The notes: generated from the sequence alone by a model not told the origin. A stretch of 64,000 nucleotides of DNA from Motacilla alba alba (GCF_015832195.1 NC_052018.1:53319666-53383665); one strand, 5' to 3'; positions 15,076 through 29,500 are shown, numbered from the stretch's first letter. Numbers and translations are program-made.

Positions 15076-15111
<36 letters not shown>
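15076..15111. repeat. Pure A36 homopolymer
   Basis: Thirty-six consecutive A residues, by far the longest homopolymer in the window. The poly-Phe run in a minus-strand frame here is simply this tract. Confidence 0.95.
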
Positions 15112-15113
<2 letters not shown>

Positions 15114-15464
15114 GAAGGTGCTTATTCACCTCTATTCATCTTATGTACCTTAAGCAAAATCACTCATGTAACATGTTCTGTTATCTTTCATTAGAAGAAC
15201 TCAAACTCTCCCCTTTGACTAAAGAAAAAGAGAAGGAGTTTAGCTTCCCAATTTGGACACTTCTTTCAGTGATTGTAAAAAAAAAAAGCCAACCACTCTA
15301 ACTCACTTCTTTATGTTCCTTAATAAAATTTCTGCCTCAGTGCAATTATGAGCTTTATGCCTTTTATTTCCCAGGTTTCCTCCATATATCTTCTGCCTTA
15401 GCTGATGCCTTTCATCATCCTTCCTTTTTACATGATCCTTACTGTCCATTGCCTCAATTAGAGA

Positions 15465-15467
<3 letters not shown>

Positions 15468-15502
<35 letters not shown>

Positions 15503-15503
15503 T
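15468..15503. repeat. (TA)n microsatellite
   Basis: About fourteen perfect TA units then a CATATATG end. Confidence 0.95.
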
Positions 15504-17124
15504 GAAATCAGCACAGCTTTGGGCATTTGTCCTCAGGATTATTTATTAGAATGCCTTATTTAAAAAAAAAAAAAGAAGTATATGTCAAAACATTTCCAAA
15601 ATTATTGTTTCAGAATATAGATCAGGATTTGTTTCAGAAAAGTAGTAAAAAGAATACTGATTTTATTTAATCAAAAAATATGTTTTCTACATCTAAAGGT
15701 AAACTTGTAATTTCTACTCCCTCTACAGTCTGTCAGGAACAATTCATATCTCAGCGGCATGCTTTAAATGAGTTACATTCTGGATATGCCTGATTCTCTG
15801 TTTTGTTATCAAGGGAATCCACATAGCTAGGTTAATGTTAAAATGCCCACATTTGTGTTAGATAAGTGCCATCCATAGAAGTTAATAAAAGAACAACTTG
15901 ATTTTTCGAAACTTCTTCAAGGCAACATATTCAGATCTGTGTTAATCTCTGTTGAACACTGTATTTCAAAATCGTTTGGGTTTCTTTCTCAGTCACTCAA
16001 GAGCAAGCAGACAAAAAATTATAAGTGATCATAGAAAAATTCTGCTATTTACTAGAAAGTCTCCTTAATAAAAAGAGTAAATGGAACAATTTTGAATTGA
16101 AGAGATACATTTCTTTTGAATTTACTATCAGAAGTTTGCAGCCAGTTTTGACTTGCACCCACCCACGGGTTGAAGGTTTTTAGGTACACAAAGCCCAACC
16201 GAAACTCACAGAATTACTTCAAAGAAAAGCAGCATTTGCAATTTTTCTCATGCAAATAAAAGACTACAGAGATAACAAACCACGTGTCTGTTTGCTGAGT
16301 GTTCTTTTGCAACCATTGCTTATCTGAGAAAAAGCAGCTGAGGATGATAAAGTCCTCGAATTCCTGACAGTAGGTGAGATGAAGGCAGCTGGAGAGTTTC
16401 ACTTTTGTTGGAGTACAACTTAAACACCAATTTTATCACTGGAGGTGTTTTAACACACCTTTGCATTCCCTTTGGAGTCTACAGGATCATGGAGGTTTAA
16501 TAGGAGACATTAGAACTTTTTAATGATGACCATTTCTACATAAGACAAGCCAGTACTAAAAGTACAGCTCGCCAGGTGCTACATGGCCTGAAGACAGACT
16601 GATCTGGCTACTTCCAACACTCTCATGATCTGAAGGCTGCAGGCAGTTGTCCCAAGGCCAAAATACAAAGCTGACAACGGCAGCACCAGCAGCATGTCAC
16701 TGCTGCTCTTTTGTCAGTGCCTGGAGTCCTCCTCAGAATACCTCACCCATAGCTTGTGTGTGTGTGTGTTGAGGTGAGAACTCTGCCCCTGCTGTCCCTT
16801 CTTTATCCAAAGGAATTGGGCTGGGAAAGGGAAGCTGACAGCTAGTAAGAAACACGGACACAGAAAGTTTTATAGTGCACCGGTGCAATCAGTATTGTAG
16901 CACCTCAGCCATTTGGAAGTGTGTATATATGTCATGGACAGCACAGATTTGGACATTTTCCAAACGTTTCTAATCCAAATGGATTAGATTGATTCCTCTT
17001 AAACATCTGCTGGTGCTCCCTAGATCCCACAGAGAGGACAGAGCATGGCTCACAGTTGCTAGTCTGGCAACCACACGTCAGGGTCATGGCTGGGAAAGGG
17101 AAGGGAGACAAAGGCTTGTGTGCC

Positions 17125-17167
17125 TGAGTCAGCCTTTTTGTCCAGCCCTCACCTTTACCAATAAAAG
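17125..17167 (+). promoter_or_regulatory. LEG1 core promoter candidates (AP-1/Maf-like site and TATA-like box)
   Basis: TGAGTCAGC at 17125-17133 is a consensus AP-1/NF-E2 (Maf half-site) sequence. AATAAAAG at 17160-17167 is a TATA-like element, which would put the transcription start near 17190 and leave a very short 5' UTR before the ATG at 17206. An upstream non-coding exon cannot be excluded. Confidence 0.45.
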
Positions 17168-17205
17168 CCCAGCAGCCACAATCACCTGGGTCACAAGCCT
17201 TCACA

Positions 17206-17527
17206 ATGTGTCTCCTCTTTGGCATACACGCTCTTCTTGTAGTGACTGTCACCCTGAGTTCTGTGCCTGCTGCGGCACAGAGTGAAAACGATGTCACTGG
17301 AGAAGATGTCTACCCCCCTCTGTGGGACCTGGCCTCTGAAAACCTGCTGGATTTCCCAGTAAAGGACAACAAAATTGTCATCCGTGCTTGGAACTATCAA
17401 GATCGACTAGGAGTGTATAAGAGCTTGCTAAGTGCTTCAGCCAAATATTTTGATGCCTTTGGACCCCAAAACAGTGGCAATATTCTCTGGGGATTACCAT
17501 TGCAGCATGGATGGCAATTTCGTACAG
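17206..17527 (+). CDS. LEG1: LEG1 coding exon 1 (residues 1-107 and first base of 108)
   Basis: This exon holds the start codon, signal peptide and first conserved block. The ATG at 17206 has A at -3, lies just ahead of a hydrophobic leader ending in PAAA, and is about 40 bases downstream of a TATA-like element. The conserved YPPLW motif is at residues 36-40 and the ILWGLPLQ block is near residues 93-100. The exon ends at CAG|GTATGA with one base of the Gly108 codon. Confidence 0.93.
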
Positions 17528-20500
17528 GTATGAATTATTTCCTTATGATGCTGGCCTAGCAAATTGTTTACCAGACCTGCTTAGAGGTTTTCTTTCCAAG
17601 GTTTCTGCCTCACAAGCCCAGTATGGCCTCAGACAGTGAAAACTTTGACAGAGCGGCCAATTCAAAAAAGAAATGCTCAGTGAACACCCTTACCTTGCTG
17701 AGAAGCAGCTATTAAAATTCCTTCTAGGAAGAGGTCAGAATCCAGATTTGTGGTATAGATGGGCAATATTTCAGCTAACTGAAAATCTTTGGGAAGTCAT
17801 CCCCAGTTGCTTCAGTTTATGCAGATAGATTTCAGGGCATGCATTCTACAATGATGCTTTTAAGTTGTTCACTAATAGGCTTTTATTTTTGTTAAGGTTA
17901 CAAGCTTCTAGATATGGTTTGAATTTTATTTCTAAGACATATTTGAAAGTCCACATCTCCTTCTGAGAAATTATTTCCATTTATTCTTCATGATCTGTTT
18001 AGAAGTAGCCTTATTTTCTACATACGTTGTTACAAAAAAATTGAAGTTTTTTCTGTTTGTTGGTTGGGGTTTTTTTTTGTTTGCTCATTTGTGGGGTTTG
18101 TTTGTTATTTTGTTTTGTTTTAAATTCTGTCCAGATTCTAAGGGTTTATCCCCTAACAGCTGGTTGTTGTCTAGGGCAGGCATTCTGGTTTGCTTGTTGT
18201 CCCTGCCAGGGGAGCAGACACAGAAACACATGTGAAAGGTTCTTTAAGGCTAAGGCTGCAATATCTTATCAGGGGTAAACAAATGCAAACCTCTGCCTGT
18301 TGTTTTCTTTATTGGATGTAACCTGTAGTTACGTGTGGTGGTGGTTTGGGTGACACTGTAGGTTTGAGAGAAGATGGAGGTCCTGCACCTGGTGGTGAAG
18401 GAAGACTGCCAGGATTTAGTCACACCTAATGGAAAATTAACTCCTAAGTCAAAACGGGGAGAACAAGATAGTAAGGAAAATCCTAGCAGGAAACTAGCTC
18501 GTGAACAGATAGCAAAAAAAAAAAAAAGAATTTGGTTGGAGTTTAGGCAAGCTTTTTCCTCTTTCCCTTCTTTAAGTATACAAAAAGGAGAGCAGATGAA
18601 ATGGATGGCTGGTACAGCAGGAGAATTGACCCAATGTGAGGCAGAGGCAAAGATGACTGGATGCAGCAGCTACAGTTGAGTGGCGACCTGATGGAAAGGA
18701 GGAGTTGTGGAGCATGGCCTCATCCACAAAGTGAGGATGTGCCTTGTTGCAGTGACAACTTCCAGGCAGACACAAGGGACATGGTTTGTGAGGGGAAAAT
18801 TTGCCCCTGATTGCACAGACAGATAAAAATGGCCTGTCACCTGCTAAAGAGTCATAGGACTGACACTTAGACAAGTTTTTTAATTTACATAACCAGAAGG
18901 TTAAAAAAATACTAAAAGGAGAAATATCACATAGCTGGAAGTAGTTTTGTAGTAAAAAAATGCGAGCATTTGAAGGATAAATGGATAAGGGACAAAGAAT
19001 AACACAATTCTGGTGCATACAGTAGTGAGGTTAGCAAGGGCTAAACCTAATCCAGATAGGTGGTGGGATAGATTAGTGGCGAATGTCTGAAGCATTTGTA
19101 TGTCAACATAATAAGCTTGGGCAAACAAAAGCAGGATTTCAGTGTATGGTGCAAGACAACAGAATTTTGAAAATATTACAAAATTTGTTGAATTAACAGT
19201 TCTGTCTCATCCTGAAAGAACAATATTATTGAGAGAATATTTTTATGGATATGGTTCTGTATAAACCATGAAGAACAAGTGAAGCTGTTACTTAATAAGG
19301 GTGGTACAAAGATTTGTGATAATCCACTCAGGGACATGAAATGAAATCAGTAATTTGCCTAAATTTACATCAGAGACAAAGAACTTGAGACAGCATGGCT
19401 ATTAGGAATAAGAGTGTGGAAGCAGAAATTGTCACTTGGGAGATGAAGCTAAACTGAGAGTCCTACATACAGAAACTGAGGAAACAGGATAGACTCTATC
19501 TCCACTTCACATACAGAAGAACAAATCCAGGATCAAGAACTTTAAGAAAGATTCACATGGTATTGTAGGTGCTCTGAAGAGCAGGAAAGATTGTGCCTGT
19601 ACTTAAGAAGAAAAAAGGAGATAAGAACACATATATTTATTTGTCTTTTATCAGCTGTAAACAAGACATTAGCATAAGTATAGAGGAAAGAATATTTAAT
19701 GACATGGAACCAGATAGAAAAAGGGATAAAGCACAGGTTATGTGAATCAAAGGTAAATTGTGTCAGGCTAATTGATATCTTTTTTCATCATACAGGTGTT
19801 GGGGTTTCTTTCAAAGTTCAGAAATGCATTTATTCCCTTTGTAAAAACAAAGCTTAGAATGAGAGTTTTTAAATGATACTTTACAGAACAAGGGAAGTGC
19901 AAATCTGGTAAAGGAACACCTGAAGGGGAGTTTAGTGATAATTGTTGCTAAAAGATGTCTGCAGATAAGTGGAGGATGTGCTAGGAGTTCTTTATCAGCA
20001 AGACGAGAATAACTACATTTAACACTTTCAGTAACAACATTTTCACAAAAACAAGTGGAGAAATCTTGTGGATGAGGTTGCACAGAGTTATCAATAACAC
20101 AGCTGGAAGGCAGTGACTATACAGATTGGCTTGGGTAGACCTGAAGACTGAAATAACAATCGTGTTAAGCAAAGGGAATAGGTGGAAGCAGAGACAACAA
20201 AAATGGTGTGGACACCCGTAAGTGCAGTTAATGCTTCCAGCTCCAATTTCTACATATGTTATAATTATCGCTGATACTGCCAGAGAAATCTTCATTTTCC
20301 TGAAACTCCAAGGCTAACAATATTTGGTAAATTGCATGTACAATTCTTTTGCAACATTTTGTCTTTTTCTTCTTAGCCTTTATCCTTCCCATTCATCCCC
20401 TTTGCACACCAGTGATCTATTGCTGCCTGTTTTTTGACAGTCTGTTGAAGTAAAATCTTGAAAAATTGAATCTTTCGTAAATATTAAAATATATAATCTT

Positions 20501-23500
20501 CATTTTAAAAATGGGTTGAACTGCAACCCTCTTTATAGCAAGTTCATGTTCTCAGTGCTTGGCTACTGAAAGATACAGGTTTGAGTAGCTAGCATGCCCC
20601 AAAGCACAAGCTCTGCCCAGTCAGCTAGGGAGAATAATTAGGATAATTTGTATGCACATTGTTCATGATCATCTCTTCTTCTTGAGTGTAAGTATCAGAA
20701 AATTTGGTTTGGTAATGAGGTTTAGTTCTAATCTGACAGAAATGACACTGCCATTATTCAGCTGACTCATCTGAGAGCAGAGAGGAAGTGCTCTGCAGGG
20801 CAGTTTGGGAGCTTCTGGAATAGCTCAAGCAGATAGCATTGCTCAAGCAGATAGCATTGCACAAGGCCATGCTAATTGCATGTCATGCACTTAAAGCAGA
20901 CTTCCTGACACTCTGCGTGACAACGCTCAATGTACACGTATGGTATTCTTTTAGGACTTAGGCTATTTCTTCATGCCGCGTGCTTAAAGTAAAATATTCT
21001 GTCATGAATAATTGCAAAATGTTTTGCATGTTTTCTACAGCACAGATGCTTGCAAACTTTGCTAATTAGTTACAACAATGTTTGCATGCTTAGCTTCACA
21101 GTAAGGCTACGTTTGTCTGCGTGATTAAGCTGGGAGTGATTCTGTATCACACAACCCAATTAGGTGAGGCAATTACTGGTACGTTTAGTTTGTGCTATTT
21201 TGCTCGTTAAGCAGCTCTCCTGAACTAGCAGCCCTACACCTATTAGAAATGATGCTTCAGCTATGCATGGGCTCATGTCTGCATGTAAATGTATATTTAT
21301 ATCTCACTAGAAATACTGTGATGTCCTGATTTCAAACAGTTCAGTAAATTCGCAGAATACATTTACAGTGAGGGATAACTCAAACTGTAAAACACAATTG
21401 AATTACTATGCAATGAGAAACTCAACTACTCTAGGACATTAGTTTATGAAGCAAAGCAACAGTGATTGTTTTGCTTCTCTAACCAAAAATCTACTTGCTT
21501 TATTCCTTAATATTTTTTTCATCTCAGTGGGATTTCTTGTGTGAAAAGTTTGAGAAGTATTTGTTGTATTATTTCATTTGATTCATTCAGGTAGGTTAGC
21601 AGATCCTTCTGGTGTGACTTCCTGTGGCTATGAAAATGGAGAGCTCCTGTGCCAATCTGTAAGAAGCTGGTGGTCCTGTAAGTATATGCTGCTACACTGT
21701 TCTTCTCCAAAATTAATTAGTGTCCTTGAAGGCCATCTGAAAATATTTCTCCTCTTAAACTTCTCTATTACATTATAATTTCAGTACTATGTACTTCTCC
21801 ATCCCAAACTTGCAGCAAGATACCTAAGTGTGAGTGGGTAAATGAAAGTTAATTGATTCTGAATACTTAGTTGAGGAAAGAGAAAAAAAACCCAAGTTTG
21901 CAGCCTTAAAAATATTTATACTGCAAATTTTCAGGTGAAAATGAGTGGGAAACACTATGACAGGTATATATATTTGTAGATATTTGTAGATATTTACAGT
22001 TTACAATTAGTCCAGAGCAGATTTCTTCAGGTTAGATGCTTGCACTTCAGACTAAAACTTTGTGAGAAAATGCCAAGCAGGAATCTTTGTGGTTCTTATA
22101 CCATCCTTGGTTCTTTTTCCCTTAGCATATTTTCCCTCCATCACTCTTGTCCCTTGCTCCCTCAGCTTCCTTGATGTCCTCTTGTAAGTTCCCCTTTTCC
22201 CCAGACCTGTCAGTAGGTTTGAGCAAGCAGCTCTGTATCTTCCCTGCCACAGGAATGTTTTTCCTTCAGTGGCCATTCGGATTCAGCTTCTGGCTGTGAA
22301 TCAGCAGTTAAATGTATATATCTTCAAGTGAATGTATAGATAAAATTTAAAATGTAAATCTAGGGTAAAACTGACTGTGGTACTCACTTCAGCTTTAGTT
22401 TTCCCTTTCTGTGTCTGGATAGCACTAGTGCTCTGTGGGATGGTGTCCCACACAGTGTCAAGTAACGAGAGCCACTGCATAGCCCTTTGCAAGCAGGAGA
22501 CCTTCCTGGAATAGAATCTACCATTTTTACGTTCTCAGTTTTTGAATTCCTGCTCTTCATTTACTTCTAAATATTGCATGTTTGCTTGATATCCATTTTG
22601 TTGACTCCAGAAAATGTATAAACTCAGCTTTGATTTACCCTATTGAAGCAAGAATGTACAAAGAGTCTTTGAGATTTCATGGAAACATCTCTCAATGTTC
22701 TGAAGATATGAAGGCTTCCAGATGGCCTTCAGAGCAGCCCTCTTTGGCACAAGTAGTCACATGAAACCAGAAATGAGTTTAAACCAGAAACTCACATTTA
22801 ATATACCTCGGGTGTATGGGATACTACCTGCTTATGAACATCAGTCTCTTTGCCTAGAATAATATTCAGTATAGTCCTGTCCTGCATTGTTTTATGCCCT
22901 CTAAGTCACCCAACCAGGTGCAAATGTACAACATAGGCAAAAACACTTAAAAGAATATAAGCACTTTGTGATGTGAGATCAAGGTTTCAATACTTCTCAT
23001 GAAAACAGTGAACAAGAAGCAAGAGCCAGTTAAGCAATGGGTCTCAGTGAAACACTGTCTTCTCATCACTAGAGAGTTTTCCTTTGCTCTTCTGACTGGC
23101 CATACATTTCCTCCTGAATTCCCAACCAGGTTCACATTTAGGAGCTGTGTCACATGAGACAAGGGGTTTCTCTTAATATAGAACCCTTTATATTTGTTCC
23201 ATCAGCAGCCCCAGAGAAGTTGAAACCCTTGTGCCTGACCAGCCTGTCAGTGCCCCATTATGAGGACCCCACCAAGCAGTCCACTCTATCAGAGCATGGT
23301 TTGACCAACCCGTTTAGGGTCACACACCAACCATGCTCCCTCTTGGAGCTGGTAGATATTTCCAGTTCTGTCAAGCATGTTATCTGCTTCTGGCCACTCC
23401 TCCCTTAGTGCCCTTGAAGGACTCACACTAAACAGTGTGCTGAATAACACACTTTATTAACAAACACACTGATGGTCAAACACTGTGACACATTAAGGTT

Positions 23501-26500
23501 CAGAGATTGCTGATGACAGTGACAGATTGCAAAAATGAATTTGAAGCAATATATTGACCAATTCTAATCACCAATTAAAGCTAGCTAGAGGTAATAATTT
23601 AGCTTGCACAGAATGGTGTTCTTACCCAATATGCATCCCTCTGGGAGAAGAAGACAAGTTCAGCCTATTAACTGATCCCAGAAGTTATGATGGAGTCTTC
23701 TCTAACCTCCCTCCCCACTTTAGCTAGATTTATATTGCTTCCTTTGAGGGAAGAGAAAAGGTTAAGTTACAGTAGGTGACATTTCATGTTGATGTGGTGC
23801 TTGAGTCATTAGTATATGTAGAGTGTGAAAAGCAAGATATTTTTTTGAGCTAACGAAGCAAAGGCCAGCTTCTGGTTACTGTTTGGTTCATTCCTTTGGC
23901 TTAGCTCCTGCTAGCTGCATGTTCTCAGCGGAGCATGACCACAACACTGCTGTGTTGCTCCATCCTTTGTTTCATATCTGCATCAATTTCGACAGACCAT
24001 GACCACAGCATCTCCATGCTGCTCCATCCTTTTTTATCATTTCATGCTTAGAGCAATACACCGAGTTTCCTTAGTATCCCTGCTCCTAAGGTGTGCAGAC
24101 CCAGTCCCTGCTGAACTACAGCCAACACACACACCCCCTTCTTTGTGAACTTTGTTTTGTGATCTTCTCCCATAAGGTGGAGCAATGGCTTCCCATTAGG
24201 AGGACATGGATACATGGTAGGTGTTCAGGTTTTGATGATTTTGGTCCTCACTGCTGGGATTTTGTACAAAATATCAGTGTAGTCTGTGTCCCTGGGACCG
24301 TGCATGAGCAAATGACTTCTCAGCATAACAGCTCAGAGGTGCCCACCCAAGAGGGAGACCAGCAGATCCCCAGGCTTTTCTTCACTCAAAACTATTAAAC
24401 TTCATTTCTACAAAGGGGACATAATTAAGAGGAAAACTTCAGATTCTCCTTTCAAGAGAAGAATATCAAATAGCCCTATGGGCACCCTCACTGGGGAAAA
24501 GATTTGGCACGAGTGAGAACTGAGCCTGAGTTTCCTACATTCTGGGTCTGACTGCTCCAACTTACGGATCAGACCAAAGAAAGCCATAATCATAAAATAA
24601 ATCTAAACACATAAACTGAGGTAATATCCAAGAAATTTTCAGTGAGTGAAATATTTTTAGATGCAAAATTATTATTTTCAAGTAAAATATAACATTTTCC
24701 TTTCTCATAGATCTAGGGTACATAGAAGAGGGATTTTTAATAGCAACAATACTTGTGGAGTACTTAATTTGCAATTAATATTTGAGAGACTTTTCTTGTC
24801 CTGTCCATGACAGCCTACAAATGTCTAACTTTTTTCCATTAGCTTTTTTCCTTTCCTGCAAAGTAAAACAGTGGAAGCTCACACAGGGCTCTTAAAGGAC
24901 AATGCATAAACTAACACTACAAATAATATCTAAATCAATACAAGTGTCATCTTTATTACATTTCAGTGCATATATTCCACTGCTGAACACAGTTATACTC
25001 ATGATAATTTGAAACAGTTGCGTGGTGTGGGACAGAGTTCATTTTCTTATGTGGGAATTTTTCATTTCCTTGTGATTAACACCTGCTGCCTTTTAATTGT
25101 TGTTACAGGTATGAATTACTATCTGTCAATTATACCCTTTCTGGGGGCAGTGGAGGCTGGTCTCTTTGGGCAGCTGCCATATGAGATAGAAATATTGCCA
25201 CCAGAGGAGCAAAAAGATGATTTCTGTTACAGCGTTAAAGACTGCTGGTCACGCATGCCCAAGCTCATGGATGACTGGAAGGCCTTTTTTGAAGTAAATG
25301 ATTTTTTAAAAATATGTTTAGAAATTATACCAAAATATTAGCTTTAAAAAGTATTTTTACTGTCATTTTTTAAGGTTCAGAGAGCTTAGTTTGTTTTCAA
25401 TAGCAGCTTCATGTAAAAATAACAAGCAGGAAAAGTGGAAAGCATAACATACAGTGAGTCAGAAATAAGTAGAACAGGATTTTTTAAATTATGGAATTTT
25501 TCTCTTCCTTTGAGACAGTTCTGTATTTTGGCCTCTGTTCCAAGACACTGCTTTGTATTCAATTATATTTGTATTCTTCCCATACTGCTTATGTTAGCAA
25601 TGCAAAATAAGCCTGTGAGAGAGGGAACACTGCCCTTAAAAGGTGGCCTTTGGTTGGTTTTATAGGGTTCATTTATTTCTTTAAACATCTAAAAACTTGA
25701 AAATGCTGAAACATCATTCAGAAGTACACCTATTTATGCAAGTAGATTCTTTTTCCTCCTCACTCAGCTGTTTTCTAATCCCAAAAATAACAATATTTCT
25801 TGCTTCATAGATTTAATAGCTATTTTTTTATAGCTAGACTACTGTAGTCAACATTTTTATTGGTAGTCAAATAATTGATACTGATCAGGAATGTTAAACT
25901 GTAAGTCCCCCTTGTGAGTGAAAGTAGATGTTTAAGAGTAAGACTGGATTTGTCTTCATAAGATCATTTTTCCTATGCATCATGTTTCAGAAGTTATTGT
26001 AAAATATCTACTCCTCAAATAACCATAATGATAACACGGACAATTTTCTTATTTTTCTGAAAATCTTCAGAAAGTTGTGGTCAAAAGAATATAGACAAGT
26101 TTTCAAGGAGTCCCCTATTTCAATACAGAATCTTCCATGGCACTCAGATACAGAAGTCCACTGAATTTTTTGTAACCAAATACTGAAATTATGTGAACAA
26201 AACCCTTGCAATGTTGAAGTCGAAGAACAGCAACTGCCATTAACTATTCAAATGCAATTTCCTTTAGCTTATTAGTTTGTGAGGTATGTGCTCATATAAA
26301 AAAAAAATAAATTGGTTTAAACCTCTCCTCTCATTCTCTGCCCCTTTTGCTCCCTGTTGCTGCAGTATCTGTTATCTACAGAACACAAAGCTGTGAGCTC
26401 TGCCAGCCTCTCCTCCTTCAAACTGGACGATGCCCTTGGCCTCATGTGGAAGGCACACACCTCTTCCATTGCTTATGCACTCCCCAAATTCCATGACAGG

Positions 26501-29500
26501 TAAGGGGAATAGAGTGGTGTCCATGGAGGATCTTTCCACCTCCAGGTGATAGTAAAAGGTTTTAAAATCATAGAAAATTCGAGGAGTTAGAAAGAAAGCT
26601 AGGCTTAATGGGCCCTGGGAAAATGTTAAAAGTAGCCCCTGAGAAATGCTAGGCCTTGTGTTTGCCAGATCATGTGAAATTGCACCTGTGTAACCAGTAT
26701 ATGACAAATGATATGTGATGATTGTTTAGTAATTAACTATAATTATTGTTTAATCATTAAGAAGAATCATGAGAAAACTATGTTAGAAGTTTGAGGGGGA
26801 CCATGAGAAACCCATGCTTGGACGAAATCAATGTATGCAATAGAACAATGTAAGTTTAATAATTAATATGAAAGTTATATAATGATAGAATATAAAAACA
26901 TGTTCAACCCAAAGCCATGTCTGAGTCAGATTTGGGTCTGTACCCCTGACACCCAGAGCTCTTCAATAAAAGCACCTGCATATAATCATTCCGTAATTAT
27001 GTGTTCCAGAACGCTAACACAGGCCTCTTTGGAAGGATGGCATCCTAGCAAAGTCTGCATGAGCCCTCCTACCTTAGGCATCTACTCTTTAGGCTCTGCT
27101 CTTCCTTCCTCTCTCTCAGCATGTGGCATGACCGGTGAGAGATGGCTGCACAAACTGTGATGACCAGCCAGGCTCTGGGCTTAAAATGAGATGCTGGTTC
27201 CCCTCTGGGAGCCAGGGCTTGATTCAGGAGATGTGTTTAATCTGGCAAGAGGCAGGGTTGCCAGGAGAAATTGTATATGAAGTACTCGAGGAGGCTTCAA
27301 GTCACTGTGGTGCTGAGGCCACTCAGGATTTTATACTGAACAAAAACCTTTGGGATAAATGATCAACTAGTGTGTGCTACAGCAGAGTTCAGTTAGCTGC
27401 CACATTTTTTTATTTTCTTCTCTTTCAGCTTAAAATATCTCTCTGATCCAGAAGCAAATTTTGGTGAAGACTGGGCTAATGCTGTAGATTTCATTGCCGC
27501 CACTCACTTCAGTACAGACTTAGTGACCACAAATGACTTCCAGGCTTTCCTGCCCCAGAGGATGCTCGTTAAAGGGGATGTTCTCCCATCCATTAGTGAC
27601 TTCAGTCCAGAGCAAAATAAGGTCCTGGTGTCACTGAGAGCTCTTCACAAAGCAAATAAATTAACAGGTATGAGCCTGACCTACAGATGTCTGTTGTCCA
27701 TAGATATTTAAGATCTTGTTTTCTCTAGATACCTTACTCCATATGAATACAGTGAATGTTTGATATAAATAGTATAAACACATCTTAGAGACTAACAGTA
27801 AAACAATTAAAAATACAACCATAAGCAAACAACACACCAGACAGCAAATGCTGGTGGAATAACACTGACAATATGAAAGATTTCAATGAGAAAAAAAAAT
27901 TATTTGGGGAGCAGATGATCTTACTCTTTATTGTCCCAGTTTTCACAGGAACTTTAAAAACAGAGACTTTTTTGTGTTTCACCAGCTGAATCTGAAACCA
28001 TTAAAACTGTAAATGAAATTATTAGACCAGTTGAACAAAAACAAGCAAACAAACAAAAAGTAAATTATCATGAGCAACAGGTTTTGTGTCCACAAGTGTT
28101 CTGGTTTCCGTTTTTGGTTTTCTCTCGGTCTTTGATTTAACAGAGATCTGTCCCAGCAAAACTGTATACTTAGTCAATGCTGACTTCATCGTCTTCACCA
28201 AAATAAGTCGTACATCACCATCCAGTGGTGCAACACAGAATTACACTCTCCTGAGGATTCAGTTCTTTCATAGATACTTCTGGGTTAGCTATTTTTGTTT
28301 GACCTTTATGAAGCAAAGTTATTTTGAATCTTTAAATTAAAATAGCATGTAAAATACACTGAAAATTGGCATGCCTAGATATGGCGCTTGTGATCCTCTC
28401 CTATCTGTACATTTCACTGAAAATTCTCTCGCCAGTTGTATTTAAAGCTGAAAAAGATGTGAAATAAAGCTATCCAGTGCTATGAAAGAGCATCTTCCCA
28501 TCACAGAGTGCTTCCCTCACATTTTTCACACATTTTTTGGAATCTGAATAAGGGTCTGAACAGATCTATCGCTGTCTTCGCAGCCTATGACACAATTCAG
28601 GGTTTCTTGACATATCTCTGGGAAGGGAGAGGAGCACAGCAAGGAAAAGCATGACCAGAAAGACAGGAAGGAGGGATGAGAGCATCAGGGTAGCACATCA
28701 GGTGAGGACAGCACTGCAGGGAGAGAGGAAAGGATGTATGGATGTTGAACATCATAAATGGAAGGAGAGAGAGAGATAAGTTTCATGCAGGTGCAGCAAT
28801 AATGAATCCCATAGCTGAAATCCCTTGCTTTGCAGGGGGGAGATTTCCCTGACTTTGCTCTAAGGGATGAGCTTTGAATTCAGCTGAGAATTAAATGCCA
28901 CCTAATTCAGCCTGGTGACTGATTTGCAGATCAGAAAAAAGAGCTTTAAAAATAAAATTGACTGCATCTAAATCCACAGCCTCAGCAGGGACCTGAAAGA
29001 CCCTACCTTAGTGCTACAAAACAGAGGTGACAAAATACACTGGTTTTCTAGATGCTTTTAAATACATCCTGTGAGAGACAGGGTTCTCTACCTGTACTGC
29101 AAACTTCAACAGCAGATAGAGGGTCTTACTACCTCCTAGACAAGACCCTGTCCAACCCAGAGTGAGACTTGATTTCTTGATTCAGAGTTTGATTACTCTT
29201 TGTTTTCATTCAGTTGCCCCTGCTAGTCCAGCAGGAACTGTAATGAGAGTGTTGTGCTGCTTCTAAAGCTTTTCTACACATGGACTGTCAGATCAGCTTT
29301 TTACCCAAAGGCAGAACAGGAGGAGAATAAATTCTTCTTACACTAGACATTTTTACCCTCAGATTTCCCCTCTATCCACTCTAAAGATGAACACTGAGTG
29401 GGTTGAGGAGTGAGCAGTGACTATCCTGCAAACCGGTGCTGCTGCTAGGCTGGGTTGGCCAAGCCACATGTCCTAGAGAGCCACTGTTTATCGCCTGGAC

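Larger units (their letters stand above)
1..17100. other. Intergenic DNA upstream of LEG1
   Basis: No gene can be supported. Open frames are at most 126 codons and overlap in several frames (for example 5.74-6.26 kb). Recognised items are a weak CR1 fragment at 1.38-1.47 kb, a solo LTR at 9.64-10.04 kb, and simple repeats at 12.67, 15.08 and 15.47 kb. SOGA3/KIAA0408, the neighbour on this side in human, was not seen. Confidence 0.75.

Noticed and set aside
16932..17297. 121-codon minus-strand frame covering the LEG1 start
   Set aside because: It is the antisense shadow of LEG1 exon 1 and its promoter, with no family resemblance.
28086..28340. 84-codon frame in LEG1 intron 5
   Set aside because: It is not flanked by matching splice sites in LEG1 phase and resembles nothing in the family. 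Exon 5 joins exon 6 directly in phase.
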